Source of the DNA: Dyadobacter sp. 3J3
GTDB lineage: Bacteria; Bacteroidota; Bacteroidia; Cytophagales; Spirosomataceae
DNA: 64,000 nucleotides
Reading direction: 5' to 3'
NCBI RefSeq assembly: GCF_009801115.1
Contig: NZ_VTOL01000019.1
Location: 1 to 64,000, forward strand
Under the pieces are notes generated by a model. It saw nothing but the letters and a program-made list of their open reading frames with translations, ran no database searches and was not told the DNA's origin. This document shows positions 44,545-53,966 of the stretch, one piece after another. The first letter of the stretch is position 1, and each line of letters starts with the position of its first letter. The translations under genes and the position numbers were made by a program.

Positions 44545-46905
44545 CTAAGCTTTACCGACCATTTTTCTTAAACGGTAGCCAATACCCTGCACCTTATTTT
44601 CTTTATCGTCTCCGTAATAACCATAACCGTATCCACCGTAACCGTATCCGTATCCATAACCGGCACCATAATTAACGCCGTTAAAAATTACGGAAAGATT
44701 AGAGAATCGTTTTGCACGTTGGAGTTCACCAATTCGCTTTAAGTGATCAACCAAGGTGTAGTTAAACCGCACTAAGTAAAGCGTTGCATCTACGTGTTCA
44801 GCAATTAAAGATGAATCTGTGACCAAACCATAAGGAGGAGAATCTATAAGAATGTAATCGTACTCATTACGTAATTCTTTTAGTAATAATGGTAAGCGAC
44901 CATTACTCAAGAGTTCAGACGGATTTGGTGGAATAGGGCCACTGGTCAGAACATCAAACTTTGGATGAATTATTGTTGTTTGAATAAAGTCTGAGGGCTT
45001 TCCTTGTCCAATTAGGCAATTTGAAACCCCATACTGATTAGGTACCTGAAGACGTTCGTGAAGGGTTGGTTTTCTCAAATCAAGACCAATGAGCAGTACT
45101 CTTTTATCTGAATAAGCTAAGCTCGCTGCTAAGTTTATACTGACAAAACTCTTTCCTTCACCGCCTATTGAGGATGTGAACATCAATGTTCTGCAACTTC
45201 CATCTCCGAGGTACTGTAAGTTTGTCCTTAATGCTCTAAACTGTTCTGCAACTGCGCTACGGCTAGTCATTTTTATAATAGCATCTTCTCCGGGATCACC
45301 TTTTGCAGTTTTCATCTGGCCAATTTCACCTAAGATAGAAGCATGGGTTGTTTTTTCAATTTCTTCACGGTTTTGAACTGTATTATTCAATAAAAAAATT
45401 AAATTAATTAGAATCAACGGAATGATAATTCCAGCAGCCAATGAGCCCGCCCAAATAAACGGTCTTTTTGGTTTAATTGGGTTATAGGTCGAAATTGGAG
45501 CGTCAATCAAACGGCTATCGGTGACAGTAGAAGCATACATTAGAGCAGTCTCTTCTCTTTTCTGCAAAAGATATAAATAGAGATTTTCCTTAATGCTTTG
45601 TTGTCTTTTTATACCAACAAATTCTCGCTCCTTCTGTGGGATACTTCTAAGACCGGCGGAGAACTTCGTATTAATTCCTTGCAAATTTTGCTTGGTTACA
45701 TCCATACCCCTTCGAAGATTCTGAACGTTTTCTCGAATTGCTTGGCGTGTCCCATCAAGTTGTGTATTAATAGTTTGCAAAAGTGGGTTATTTAATGTGG
45801 TTGTCCTCGCATACCTTTCTCTCTGAAGTTCAAGCTCATTAAATTTTGTTAAGAGAGAAATTAACACGGGGTCATTAATCATATAAGTAGCTGGTGCAAC
45901 TGCACCTTCACCAGCATTTTTTATATACTTGTCTACACTTTCCAAAATACTGATTTGGGTATTGACTTCATTTAATTTTGCATCATTTTCTTTTATATTT
46001 TCCAAAAATAATTGCGACTCCGCACTTATATCTGTAATGCCTTTTGTAGTTTTATAAGATTCAACATCTTTTTCAACATCACCGAGTTCTCCTGTGATCA
46101 ATCCCAGTCTAGTCTCGATAAATTTAAGTGTATTGCTTGCTTCGTTGTTTTTGTCACTTAACGATGACTGTACGTAAACGTCTAGAAGTTTGTTCAGGAC
46201 GTCTTTTCCCCTCTGAATTGAAATATCCTCATATGTTAACTCAATAACTGTACTTTTTATGTTAGGTTGCTGTACGGATAATCTTGCCAACATTCCCTGT
46301 GCCAAATTTATAATATGGCCAAAGTTTACATTTACATCATCAAATTTCGAAATCTTACCTTTAGTTACAATAAATGCACCCCATGCATTATTAAATCTTT
46401 GTCCAAAGAAGTGGGAGCTGTCTTCATCATTAAACCTAAATCTTAAACTATCCACCAAATGAATAGTCATAGGCTCCGCCAGGCCGTAATTAGTTATTAC
46501 TTCTGGTTTAACAATTATCGGACTGATGCCATAAAGATCAATAGTTTTCAATCCATCTTTGGATGAGTATCCTACTTCTAGACCCAGGTCTTTCACCACT
46601 TGTTCCATAAGTGTTTGAGATTTTAGTATTTCAACCTCGTTTTCAACTAGCTTATTTCCTCCAAATTGATTACTTAACTCAGACAACATATCACCTTGCG
46701 ATCCACCCAGTCCTTTTTCTTCATCTTTTATCAGTAAAGTTGTTTTTGCACTGTAGACTGGTTGCGTGATCTGAAGATAGAAAAAAGCAATTGTCAAAGC
46801 CAAAACAACGAAAACTGGAAATAAATACCAATATCTTAAACAGCGTCGGATATAATCCTGCAGGTGAAATTCCTGTTCTTCATCTTCCAAAAAATCTTTT
46901 GACAT
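44545..46905 (-). CDS. Wzc-like polysaccharide co-polymerase / tyrosine autokinase
   Basis: This 786-residue BY-kinase with a fused Wzz domain has an N-terminal transmembrane helix (about 34-52), a Wzz-type periplasmic coiled-coil region, and a second helix at about 480-505. The cytoplasmic kinase has Walker A SIGGEGKS (about 579-586), the Walker A' strand LLIGLDLRKP and Walker B YILIDSPPYG (about 683-692). The tail has a cluster of nine tyrosines (NYGAGYGYGYGYGGYGYGYY), the expected autophosphorylation site. It controls chain length and export together with the Wza-like protein. The PHP phosphatase upstream probably reverses the phosphorylation. Confidence 0.94.
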   Translation of the reverse strand: MSKDFLEDEEQEFHLQDYIRRCLRYWYLFPVFVVLALTIAFFYLQITQPVYSAKTTLLIKDEEKGLGGSQGDMLSELSNQFGGNKLVENEVEILKSQTLMEQVVKDLGLEVGYSSKDGLKTIDLYGISPIIVKPEVITNYGLAEPMTIHLVDSLRFRFNDEDSSHFFGQRFNNAWGAFIVTKGKISKFDDVNVNFGHIINLAQGMLARLSVQQPNIKSTVIELTYEDISIQRGKDVLNKLLDVYVQSSLSDKNNEASNTLKFIETRLGLITGELGDVEKDVESYKTTKGITDISAESQLFLENIKENDAKLNEVNTQISILESVDKYIKNAGEGAVAPATYMINDPVLISLLTKFNELELQRERYARTTTLNNPLLQTINTQLDGTRQAIRENVQNLRRGMDVTKQNLQGINTKFSAGLRSIPQKEREFVGIKRQQSIKENLYLYLLQKREETALMYASTVTDSRLIDAPISTYNPIKPKRPFIWAGSLAAGIIIPLILINLIFLLNNTVQNREEIEKTTHASILGEIGQMKTAKGDPGEDAIIKMTSRSAVAEQFRALRTNLQYLGDGSCRTLMFTSSIGGEGKSFVSINLAASLAYSDKRVLLIGLDLRKPTLHERLQVPNQYGVSNCLIGQGKPSDFIQTTIIHPKFDVLTSGPIPPNPSELLSNGRLPLLLKELRNEYDYILIDSPPYGLVTDSSLIAEHVDATLYLVRFNYTLVDHLKRIGELQRAKRFSNLSVIFNGVNYGAGYGYGYGYGGYGYGYYGDDKENKVQGIGYRLRKMVGKA

Positions 46906-46962
46906 TTTAATGTGATTTCGGTCGTAAAAAAGTTTTTATTTTAATCGAGGGAAATAAATTAT

Positions 46963-47790
46963 TTATTTTGTGATATTTATAATTAAGATACCGAGAGTAC
47001 TTATTCCTGCTACAATAGATGCAATCAGAGGAACTGTTCTTATTCTGCTGTCTGTATCCAACATTTTTGACTTAACCGGTTCAACATAAATCACATCGTT
47101 TTTATGTAAGTAATAATATGGAGAATTAAATATATCTCTTGAAGTCATATCTATTCTGGCATATTCACGTTTGCCATTTTCTTCACGGATGATCATAACA
47201 TTGCTTCTGTTACCATAAATTGTCAAATCACCGGCCAAACTTAAAACCTCCGGAAGTGTGATTTTTTCGTCGGGTATTACATAAACCGCTGGAAGTTTAA
47301 CTTCTCCTAAAACCGATACTTTGAAATTCAAATTACGAACCACAACAGATGGCTCTTTAAGGAAATTTAATAATTTTTGATGAATTGTATCGGCGGCAGC
47401 GGAAGTGGTTAATCCTTTTACACTAACTTTTCCGATCATAGGAATCTCAATTTTACCTTCCAAATTTACCAGGTAACCCAATGGCTGTAATTTTGCACCG
47501 GCAGCAGTGCTTGAATAATTGGTGCTTGCCGTCATGGCTGTATTGGCAGAATTAAACATTTCATTCGCTTCTGCATTTAAACTTCCTACAACAACAGACA
47601 ATAAATCATTACTCTGGATTGTAGGTACATAAGTTTGGGTAACAGCTTGTGAATAATACCGTGAACTATCCCCTTGAAAATACACAATCGTCTTAGGAGA
47701 AACACATGATGTTGCTCCTCCCCATATCACAAGATATAATAAAGCGATAAAAGCACTGTAACCGGATATTTTTGAAAAGGTATTCTTCAT
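46963..47790 (-). CDS. Wza-like polysaccharide export lipoprotein
   Basis: This 275-residue protein has an SPII lipobox at GATSC (Cys29). It has a polysaccharide export domain (TIQSNDLLSVVVGSLN, KLQPLGYLVNLEGKIEIPMI), a SLBB-type part (VSVLGEVKLPAVYVIPDEKI) and a C-terminal transmembrane helix (PLIASIVAGISTLGILII). It should form the outer-membrane export pore for the polymer and act with the Wzc-like kinase downstream. A candidate promoter lies upstream at 47933-47940. Confidence 0.9.
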   Translation of the reverse strand: MKNTFSKISGYSAFIALLYLVIWGGATSCVSPKTIVYFQGDSSRYYSQAVTQTYVPTIQSNDLLSVVVGSLNAEANEMFNSANTAMTASTNYSSTAAGAKLQPLGYLVNLEGKIEIPMIGKVSVKGLTTSAAADTIHQKLLNFLKEPSVVVRNLNFKVSVLGEVKLPAVYVIPDEKITLPEVLSLAGDLTIYGNRSNVMIIREENGKREYARIDMTSRDIFNSPYYYLHKNDVIYVEPVKSKMLDTDSRIRTVPLIASIVAGISTLGILIINITK

Positions 47791-47932
47791 AAGTCGATGT
47801 AAAAAAGTCGGTTGTTGGAAATTAAATTGTTGATGGTAAGTAGCTTAAATTGGTTTGTCAGGAAACTGGTTTTGACTTATTTAATTTTTTATACTTTACT
47901 TTGTATAATTCGTGTTTCTGCTAAATTCTTGG

Positions 47933-47940
47933 CAAAGTTA
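47933..47940 (-). promoter_or_regulatory. Candidate -7 promoter element for the Wza-like gene
   Basis: On the minus strand this reads TAACTTTG, matching the Bacteroidota -7 consensus TAnnTTTG. The -33 partner is weak. It would give a leader of about 135 bases. Confidence 0.3.
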
Positions 47941-48018
47941 TATAAAGTTCTTTTCAATACTACTAAAAAATGACGAAAATTTCTAATTCAATTGTAGAAT
48001 AAATTCTAATTTTTAAAA

Positions 48019-48753
48019 TCAGGCACTTAAAAGTTTTTCGTTCTGAAAGTCGTATTTTGTCAACCAGGATGCTTTGTCACCTTTGGAAATTAAGTCTAAA
48101 TGCTGCATCCGGTGCGCGTCAGTGCCTAAAAAAGTAATGAGCCGGTGGCGTAAAAGCCAGTCGGCCATTTTGTGCACATTGTCGCCGTAGTAACCGCCAA
48201 GGGATAATATGTTGACCTGTAACTCACATCCCTGGTCTGTTAATTTTTTAAAAACTGAGGGGTCGGAATAGAAATATGTGTAACGTTCCGGGTGTGCCAA
48301 AACTGGTTGAAAACCTTTTTCGATAATTTTGAAAAGTGTTTCGGAGGTATTCATCAAAGGGGTGGAGTAGGGTAGTTCCACCAAAAGCCTGTTTCCCGGT
48401 AAAGTTAAAAGTCCTTGTCCGGTATTGAGGGTTTCCACAAAGTGTTCGTCTATGAAATATTCAGCGGCTGCGTTGAGCTCAACGGTAAGCCCGGCGATAC
48501 GGCAGGCGCTGCGGACATCTTCCAGTCCGGATAGGATGGCTTCGGGGGTGTTGCGGTAGCAATCCCACATCACATGGGGTGTGGTGTAAATTTGGGAATA
48601 GCCAAGATCCTGCATTTTTTGAACCATCACCACGGACTCTTCAACGGTTTCCACGCCGTCGTCAATACCCGGGATCAGATGTGAATGAATATCCATTCCA
48701 ATCCTTTCGAGGTTCACTTCTTTTTTCTTCTTATCGAATAACCAGTTGAGCAT
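48019..48753 (-). CDS. CpsB/YwqE-type (PHP-fold) tyrosine-protein phosphatase
   Basis: This 244-residue protein has the PHP metal sites MDIHSHLIPGIDDGVE at about residues 20-35, TTPH at about 57-60, EYFIDEHF, and LAHPERY with FLGTDAHR toward the end. These Mn-dependent enzymes dephosphorylate the tyrosine-rich tail of Wzc-like kinases. It is the first gene of the minus-strand exopolysaccharide locus and stands 228 bases before the Wza-like gene. Confidence 0.92.
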   Translation of the reverse strand: MLNWLFDKKKKEVNLERIGMDIHSHLIPGIDDGVETVEESVVMVQKMQDLGYSQIYTTPHVMWDCYRNTPEAILSGLEDVRSACRIAGLTVELNAAAEYFIDEHFVETLNTGQGLLTLPGNRLLVELPYSTPLMNTSETLFKIIEKGFQPVLAHPERYTYFYSDPSVFKKLTDQGCELQVNILSLGGYYGDNVHKMADWLLRHRLITFLGTDAHRMQHLDLISKGDKASWLTKYDFQNEKLLSA

Positions 48754-49268
48754 ATATTTTATAAGTGCCCCAAAAAATTTCCTTACCCCGGATGTTCGCG
48801 GTTGGGTAGTTACTTATTTTCAGGAATATTGTGTATCTAAGGGTAGGGCAAATTTAATGTAAAAAACGGCACACTTCACAGAATATTGCTTGGAATTTTT
48901 GAAGTTTAATACAAAATTCACAATTATTTGATTTGTTTATCAAAATTCCGATGTTAAAATGGATTATATTTTTTTCTATAAGGCCCCGCCGATAAATTCT
49001 ATTAGCTTGTAGATGGAAATTGACACCACGGCTGTCGGCACGGTCCGTCGTACGGGTAGGCTTTCGGCAATCGGATTGGTGATGGGAGGGTGGAAATTTC
49101 GGATATTGAACAAGTTGATTTCCGTTTTAACTAATCTCAAATCCTGAGGTTTTTGTAGGTCAGTTGCCGGAAAGGAATGGTTGAATTTCGATTATTGGAC
49201 AAACGTTTTTAAGCTACAATTTGAAAGCCGACTGCCCCAAATATTGGTTTTGCTCTTTTCATCTGGTT
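48754..49268. other. Intergenic region with a candidate promoter and a GC-rich palindromic patch
   Basis: The gap separates the start of the exopolysaccharide locus (minus) from a truncated secreted-protein gene (plus). It contains the candidate promoter at 48849-48856 and a GC-rich, partly palindromic patch at about 49030-49060 (cggtccgtcgtacggg) that resembles the palindromes further right. Confidence 0.45.
48849..48856 (-). promoter_or_regulatory. Candidate -7 promoter element for the exopolysaccharide locus
   Basis: On the minus strand the sequence is TAAATTTG, an exact fit to TAnnTTTG, about 93 bases before the phosphatase start. No clear TTTG at -33 is seen, so support is modest. Confidence 0.35.
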
Positions 49269-49532
49269 ATGGGAAAAATTCTATTTTTAACTGGACTTAT
49301 TCTCTGTTTGTCGCTCCGACTGTACGGTCAAAAGGTAGATTTCGGCAGCATAGGTTTTGAAGAAGGCTCAGCCAATGGCTGGATTCTGACACATGGAACG
49401 GTTGAAAATGTCGGAAGCTCAGTGGTTTACAACAATGAAACTGTTGGTATATACGCAAATGGTCATCTGGTGACAAAAACCTCCGATGGCCATGATATCA
49501 GGGTGAGCCCAGGTGACGGAAATGTAAAGTAA
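49269..49532 (+). pseudogene. Truncated N-terminus of a secreted protein
   Basis: From ATG 49269 the 87 residues are a signal peptide (MGKILFLTGLILCLSLRLYGQ) and the start of a mature domain (FEEGSANGWILTHGTVEN, NNETVGIYANGHLVTKTSDG) of the kind opening very large Bacteroidota T9SS cell-surface proteins. It stops abruptly at 49532, just before a REP-like palindrome. The rest of the expected large protein is absent, so this is likely a gene remnant cut by recombination, although a short secreted peptide cannot be excluded. The frame is open upstream to 49221 but without need. Confidence 0.5.
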
Positions 49533-49546
49533 AGGTGGCGTTGGCC

Positions 49547-49581
49547 ACCCGTCGGACGGCTTTTTCAGCCGTCCGACGGGT
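49547..49581. repeat. REP-like perfect palindrome (copy 1)
   Basis: Perfect 15-base arms ACCCGTCGGACGGCT and AGCCGTCCGACGGGT enclose a 5-base loop. It lies directly after the truncated secreted-protein gene and is followed by a sibling copy 130 bases later. Its GC content stands out from the AT-rich surroundings. Confidence 0.8.
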
Positions 49582-49710
49582 AACGAAAATTATCCACGAG
49601 CCAATACAGCTGGAAATCGTGTTTCTGTTCAGGCTGAAAAGGACTGAGGATTCTAAAATCTGATTGATTGAAAAGTTTTCTTTTTGTTACAGATCGGGAA
49701 GGTTTTATTA

Positions 49711-49743
49711 CCCGTCCGACGGCGGGAAAAGCCGTAGGACGGG
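49711..49743. repeat. REP-like palindrome (copy 2)
   Basis: Arms CCCGTCCGACGGC and GCCGTAGGACGGG (one mismatch) around a 7-base loop. It shares the core GTCCGACGG with copy 1, so both belong to the same short interspersed family. It sits 73 bases before the end of the ABC transporter gene. Confidence 0.75.
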
Positions 49744-49815
49744 AGGCCCGAATCTGGCAGAAATGTCGCTTAACCCGTAATCCCAGCCGAAAGCCAGTCG
49801 CCGGCCACCAAAAAA

Positions 49816-51588
49816 TTATCCCAATGATTCCTGTTCATCCTTCCCCATCAGATCGGCAAAGACCTTACTATTTGCTCTCAGGTCGGCATAAGTGCCTTCC
49901 TCAATCAAACGGCCGTCTTTTAAAATGTAGATATAATCAAATTTTGGTAGCAGATGCAGTCGGTGCAGTGCAGAAAGCACAGCTTTGTCTTTGAATTCGG
50001 CGAACATATTATCGTAGATCAAAGCTTCCGTTTTCGGGTCTACGCTGCTGGTAGGTTCATCCAGAAGAATGATATCACTACTTTTAGCTGCCAGCACACC
50101 ACGGGCAAGTGCAAGCCGCTGTTTTTGCCCACCGGATAAGTTGACACCTTTTTCCTGGATGTTAGATTCGATGCCATTAGGCAGTTTGTCGAGCACGGTA
50201 CTGAACTGGGCTGTGTCGCAGACGTGATTAATTTCTTCGGTAGGGAAGGGGAGCCCCAGCGTGATGTTGTAGGCGATGGTATTTTCAAAGATTTCAGGAT
50301 CCTGCGGGAAAAGCGTAACGGTATCTGCCAGCATTTCCAGCGGCAGGTTTTCGGAACCGTCAACACGCAGTTCCACATTTTTTTCTGCATCATACAAGCC
50401 GCGTAAAAGTGCCAGAAGCGTACTTTTTCCGCTGCCGCTTTCACCAATAAAAGCAATACGCTGGCCTCTTTGAATCCGGATATTAAGCCCATGCAGACTA
50501 TGCGCCTTTTTTTCTGGTTCGTAAACAGCCGAATGTGAGAAATTAAGATTTCTGATATCGATGCGTTTCCAGTTTTCCGGCAGCGCATTTTGGATTTCTG
50601 TGCTGTGATAGCTCGCGTAAGCTTCGCCAATGTTTCGGGCAGTTTGTACCTCTGTATTATAGCGGATGATTTCTGTGTACTGCCAGGCAACATCCTGAAA
50701 AACGCTGGTAAACTGGTTGACGTAGCCCAGCAGCGTTACCAGTCCGCCGACCAGAAAAATGGTTCCGGGAACATAATTCTGATAAATATATCCGACGGTG
50801 ATCACCACATAGATCAGACCGATAAAAAGACTGGCCACAAACCATTTCCATTCATTGATAATAACGGTTCTGAGAAAGGGAGGGAAAACGTCTGCAATTT
50901 TCGTTTGAAGACTCACCTGCATCCGTTTTTCAAGCCGCAATGTGATTACGGTAATGATATTGGATAAGCTGTCAAAAAGCGTGGAGGAAACAATGTGTTC
51001 TTTTTCGTTGGTTTCGTCAAGTGCCTTGATAAAAGGTTCGTCAAATTTGAAAATCACCAGGACCGTAATAATCCCGATCACAACACCAATACTTCCGTAC
51101 AAGGGAGAAAAGTACACGATAGCGGCAAAGGAAAAGACAAATTTGGAAAAGGCATGCAGGAACATAAAACCGTTCTGAAAAAAATCTTTCAATGCCTCGT
51201 AGGCTTTTCTGATCCGGTTGATCGTTGCGCCGCTATGGTGGTCCTGATGCCAGCGGATCGGCAAATGCAGCGACTGGTGATAGAGCTCATCCAGAAAATT
51301 GCGGCTCAGATCAAAGGCCAGCTTTCTTTCCATTACACGCGCCGGTCCGTGAAATGCCCACTCCAAAAGGTTCAGCCCAATATAAGCACCGGCATACCAC
51401 CACACATTTTTCAATACTTCACTGCCTTTTGTTTGCAGGGACTGAACAAACCATCCGTACAAAATCGGTTGTAAGGCCAGCACCAGGTTGGACATGATAA
51501 ACATGCCGTAAACCAGTAGGTAGCGCTTTTGCTGCTGCCGGGCATAACGCCAGGAGGTGGCTAGTAGGGATATGTAAGGGTTGCGCAT
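49816..51588 (-). CDS. ABC exporter, fused permease and ATPase
   Basis: This 590-residue half-transporter has six transmembrane helices (to about residue 320) and an ATP-binding domain with Walker A GESGSGKSTLL, signature LSGGQKQRLALARG, and Walker B DIILLDEPTSSVDP. The D-loop and switch His (ALHRLHLLP) are present. Such type IV ABC exporters work as homo- or heterodimers; no partner subunit is adjacent, so a homodimer is likely. Substrate unknown. The gene is alone on the minus strand between the REP-like palindromes and the DUF1080 gene. Confidence 0.93.
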   Translation of the reverse strand: MRNPYISLLATSWRYARQQQKRYLLVYGMFIMSNLVLALQPILYGWFVQSLQTKGSEVLKNVWWYAGAYIGLNLLEWAFHGPARVMERKLAFDLSRNFLDELYHQSLHLPIRWHQDHHSGATINRIRKAYEALKDFFQNGFMFLHAFSKFVFSFAAIVYFSPLYGSIGVVIGIITVLVIFKFDEPFIKALDETNEKEHIVSSTLFDSLSNIITVITLRLEKRMQVSLQTKIADVFPPFLRTVIINEWKWFVASLFIGLIYVVITVGYIYQNYVPGTIFLVGGLVTLLGYVNQFTSVFQDVAWQYTEIIRYNTEVQTARNIGEAYASYHSTEIQNALPENWKRIDIRNLNFSHSAVYEPEKKAHSLHGLNIRIQRGQRIAFIGESGSGKSTLLALLRGLYDAEKNVELRVDGSENLPLEMLADTVTLFPQDPEIFENTIAYNITLGLPFPTEEINHVCDTAQFSTVLDKLPNGIESNIQEKGVNLSGGQKQRLALARGVLAAKSSDIILLDEPTSSVDPKTEALIYDNMFAEFKDKAVLSALHRLHLLPKFDYIYILKDGRLIEEGTYADLRANSKVFADLMGKDEQESLG

Positions 51589-51765
51589 TCAGATTTTTTA
51601 TTTCAGAGGTAAAGATAGCGGGATTGTTTTTCACGTAGAAACGCCGTTATCAGATCTTAACCGGACAATATTATTTCCGGACAACAGGGAGTAGTTTTTA
51701 ATAAATTTTCTTCTTTTTAGAAATAAAAAACAACAATTAATCCAAACGGTTTTAAGACCAATCTT

Positions 51766-52410
51766 ATGAAGAAGACAATAAATTTTTTTTCGGCGCTGCT
51801 CGCCCTTACGGTTTTAATCAGTGCTGTTTCAGCTCCTAAACAAGACGGATGGATCTCTATTTTTGACGGGAAATCTTTGAAGGGATGGAAAGTAGGCAAT
51901 AATGCAAGCTCTTTCTCCATAGAAGACGGTGCGATCAAAGTGAATGGACCGGTGGGTCATTTGTTTTACGAAGGGCCTGTTAAAAACCATATGTTTAAAA
52001 ATTTCGAATTTAAGGCGCAGGTAATGACCAAGCCAGGTGCAAATTCCGGAATTTATATCCATACGATGTATCAGGAAACAGGCTGGCCTTCAAAGGGATA
52101 TGAAGTGCAGGTCAACAATTCACATACGGACTGGAAAAGAACCGGGAGTTTGTATAATATTCAGGATGTGAAAGAAACTTATGCCAAAGACAATGAATGG
52201 TATACCGAATATGTGAAAGTAGAAGGTAAACACATCACCATCAAAATCAATGACAAAACGGTGGTGGACTATGAAGAAAACGATACGGACAAAAGATCGG
52301 CTGGAGAAAAAGACAGAATTCTGAGTAGCGGAACGTTCGCATTACAAGCGCACGATCCTAAAAGTATTGTATACTTCAAAGATATCATGGTAAAACCATT
52401 GACTGAGTAA
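51766..52410 (+). CDS. Secreted DUF1080 (3-keto-disaccharide hydrolase-like) protein
   Basis: This 214-residue protein has a signal peptide (MKKTINFFSALLALTVLISAVSA). The DUF1080 lectin-like fold is shown by GWISIFDGKSLKGWKVGN, the mid segment FEFKAQVMTKPGANSGIYIH and the end IVYFKDIMVKPL. Related proteins bind or hydrolyse 3-keto-glycosides or act as carbohydrate-binding jelly rolls. The protein is exported to the periplasm or surface. It is monocistronic; an inverted-repeat element follows. Confidence 0.88.
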   Translation: MKKTINFFSALLALTVLISAVSAPKQDGWISIFDGKSLKGWKVGNNASSFSIEDGAIKVNGPVGHLFYEGPVKNHMFKNFEFKAQVMTKPGANSGIYIHTMYQETGWPSKGYEVQVNNSHTDWKRTGSLYNIQDVKETYAKDNEWYTEYVKVEGKHITIKINDKTVVDYEENDTDKRSAGEKDRILSSGTFALQAHDPKSIVYFKDIMVKPLTE

Positions 52411-52411
52411 A

Positions 52412-52517
52412 GGATTTTAAACGCAGCGTTAAATGAGATTAACACGGCGTTGCGCTGAGATAGAAATAAAAACAGCGTTACGTTGCGTTCAACTCCCACA
52501 ACGCTGCGTTTAAATCC
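52412..52517. repeat. Inverted-repeat-bounded element between the DUF1080 and Rpn-like genes
   Basis: The arms GGATTTTAAACGCAGCGTT (52412-52430) and AACGCTGCGTTTAAATCC (52500-52517) pair over 18 bases with a single extra T. The inside has further GCGTT/AACGC words. The element is about 106 bases, noncoding, and ends 13 bases before the Rpn-like gene. It may be a terminator-like hairpin or a miniature mobile element. Confidence 0.65.
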
Positions 52518-52530
52518 ATCATTATGACTT

Positions 52531-53442
52531 ATGAAAAGAAACGACACACTATGGAAGGGAATATTGGAAAATATATTCTCAGATTTCCTTTGCTTCTTTT
52601 TCAAAGATGCAGAGGAAATTTTTGATTTGGAGCGGGGGTTTGAATTTCTGGATAAGGAATTGGAACAGCTATTTCCAACAGAAGAGATTAAAGCACCTAA
52701 GTTTGTTGACAAACTGGTGAAGGTATTTACCAGTTCCGGTGCGGAAGAATGGGTGCTGGTGCATATAGAAGTGCAGGGCTATGATGACAAAGATTTTGCA
52801 AGGAGGATGTATACTTACTTTTATCGAATTCTTGATAAATATGAAAGACCTGTAACGGCGATAGCTATTTTTACGGATGGAAATGAAGGATTTCATCCGC
52901 AAAAATTTGAATATAATTATCTGGGTACGAAAGCTACTTTTGAATTCAATACCTATAAAATTCTTGATCAGGATGAAGAGGCTCTGGTAAATAATAGTAA
53001 TCCTTTTTCCATTGTTGTGTTAACCGTTCTTTTGGCTTTAAAAAAGAAAAAGCTTGACGATGATGGTTTGTTGAATCTGAAATATTCCCTGGCCAGAAAT
53101 CTGTTTGGTAAAAATTTTCCGAGGAAAAAGGTGGACGATCTTCTTATTTTTTTGCAGCGTTACGTAACGTTTGCTAATCCGGAATATAATATTAAATTTG
53201 AAAGGGAAATTGAGGAATTAACAGACAAACAAAAAACTATGGGTATAAGAGAACTCGTTTTGGACCAGGTCAAAAAAGAAGGAATAAGGTTGGGTGAGGA
53301 AAAAGGAGAATTAATGGGAATTGACAAGGCAAAGACCGAAGTGGTAAGTAACCTGCTGGCCATGAATAAATTTTCGGTTGAAGAAATTGCAAAACTTGCA
53401 AGTGTATCTGAGTCCTTCGTCACAAATGTGAAGAATTCATAA
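52531..53442 (+). CDS. Rpn-family recombination-promoting nuclease / putative transposase
   Basis: This 303-residue protein opens with DTLWKGILENIFSDFLCFFF and has FVDKLVKVF with EEWVLVHIEVQG (Asp...Glu-x-Gln), a PD-(D/E)xK-like pattern typical of RpnA-E/PDDEXK_2 proteins. The C-terminal third is charged and helical and ends with an HTH-like segment (EIAKLASVSESFVTNVKN). Rpn proteins can nick or cut DNA and promote recombination. It is next to the inverted-repeat element, but no classical IS ends were identified. Confidence 0.8.
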   Translation: MKRNDTLWKGILENIFSDFLCFFFKDAEEIFDLERGFEFLDKELEQLFPTEEIKAPKFVDKLVKVFTSSGAEEWVLVHIEVQGYDDKDFARRMYTYFYRILDKYERPVTAIAIFTDGNEGFHPQKFEYNYLGTKATFEFNTYKILDQDEEALVNNSNPFSIVVLTVLLALKKKKLDDDGLLNLKYSLARNLFGKNFPRKKVDDLLIFLQRYVTFANPEYNIKFEREIEELTDKQKTMGIRELVLDQVKKEGIRLGEEKGELMGIDKAKTEVVSNLLAMNKFSVEEIAKLASVSESFVTNVKNS

Positions 53443-53469
53443 ATATTAAATTCATTCAAAGAATACCAA

Positions 53470-53853
53470 TTATAAAATCACATTCCTGATCTCATTTGCA
53501 AGCTGCTCGATCGAATTTTGTTTGGTCAGTACCTTTTGGATCATAAGTCCTACTTTGTCATGAATTTCGAAACTGGGCCTGGAGCCGGAAAGTATATAAA
53601 TGGGGGTTCGGTCAATTCCTGGAATAGCACGGAGTGCTTGTATGGCCTCAATTGAATCCATGTAAGGCATACTCCAGTCCATAAAAATATAATCAGGTAT
53701 TGTGATCACCTGTTTTTTTAAAAAATCAATGGCGTCAGGGCAATTGAATGCATAGTCACAGGTGGCATCCGGATCCGCTATTTTCAAAGCATCCGAGAAG
53801 ATAAAATGATCATCCTGATCATCATCAATAAGAAGAAAAGACCGATTTTTCAT
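53470..53853 (-). CDS. Single-domain response regulator
   Basis: This 127-residue receiver-only protein has the acidic pocket LLIDDDQDD, the phosphoacceptor Asp59 in YIFMDWSMP, Ser in ILSGS, and a Lys-containing VLTKQN. Without an output domain it would work by phospho-transfer or protein interaction. No histidine kinase is in the window. It is divergent from another receiver-only gene 113 bases away. Confidence 0.88.
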   Translation of the reverse strand: MKNRSFLLIDDDQDDHFIFSDALKIADPDATCDYAFNCPDAIDFLKKQVITIPDYIFMDWSMPYMDSIEAIQALRAIPGIDRTPIYILSGSRPSFEIHDKVGLMIQKVLTKQNSIEQLANEIRNVIL

Positions 53854-53966
53854 AGTGTGGTTTTATTTAGCTAGAGTTTTTCTAAATACTGAAAATATCA
53901 TTCCACAACAAATATTTTTGTACTTTTGGGTATTGATTAGTATTAATTTAGAAGAAGTTATAAGAT

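Noticed and set aside
52531..53442. Intact insertion sequence around the Rpn-like gene
   Set aside because: Only one inverted-repeat pair is visible upstream, no matching terminal repeat after the gene and no target duplication.
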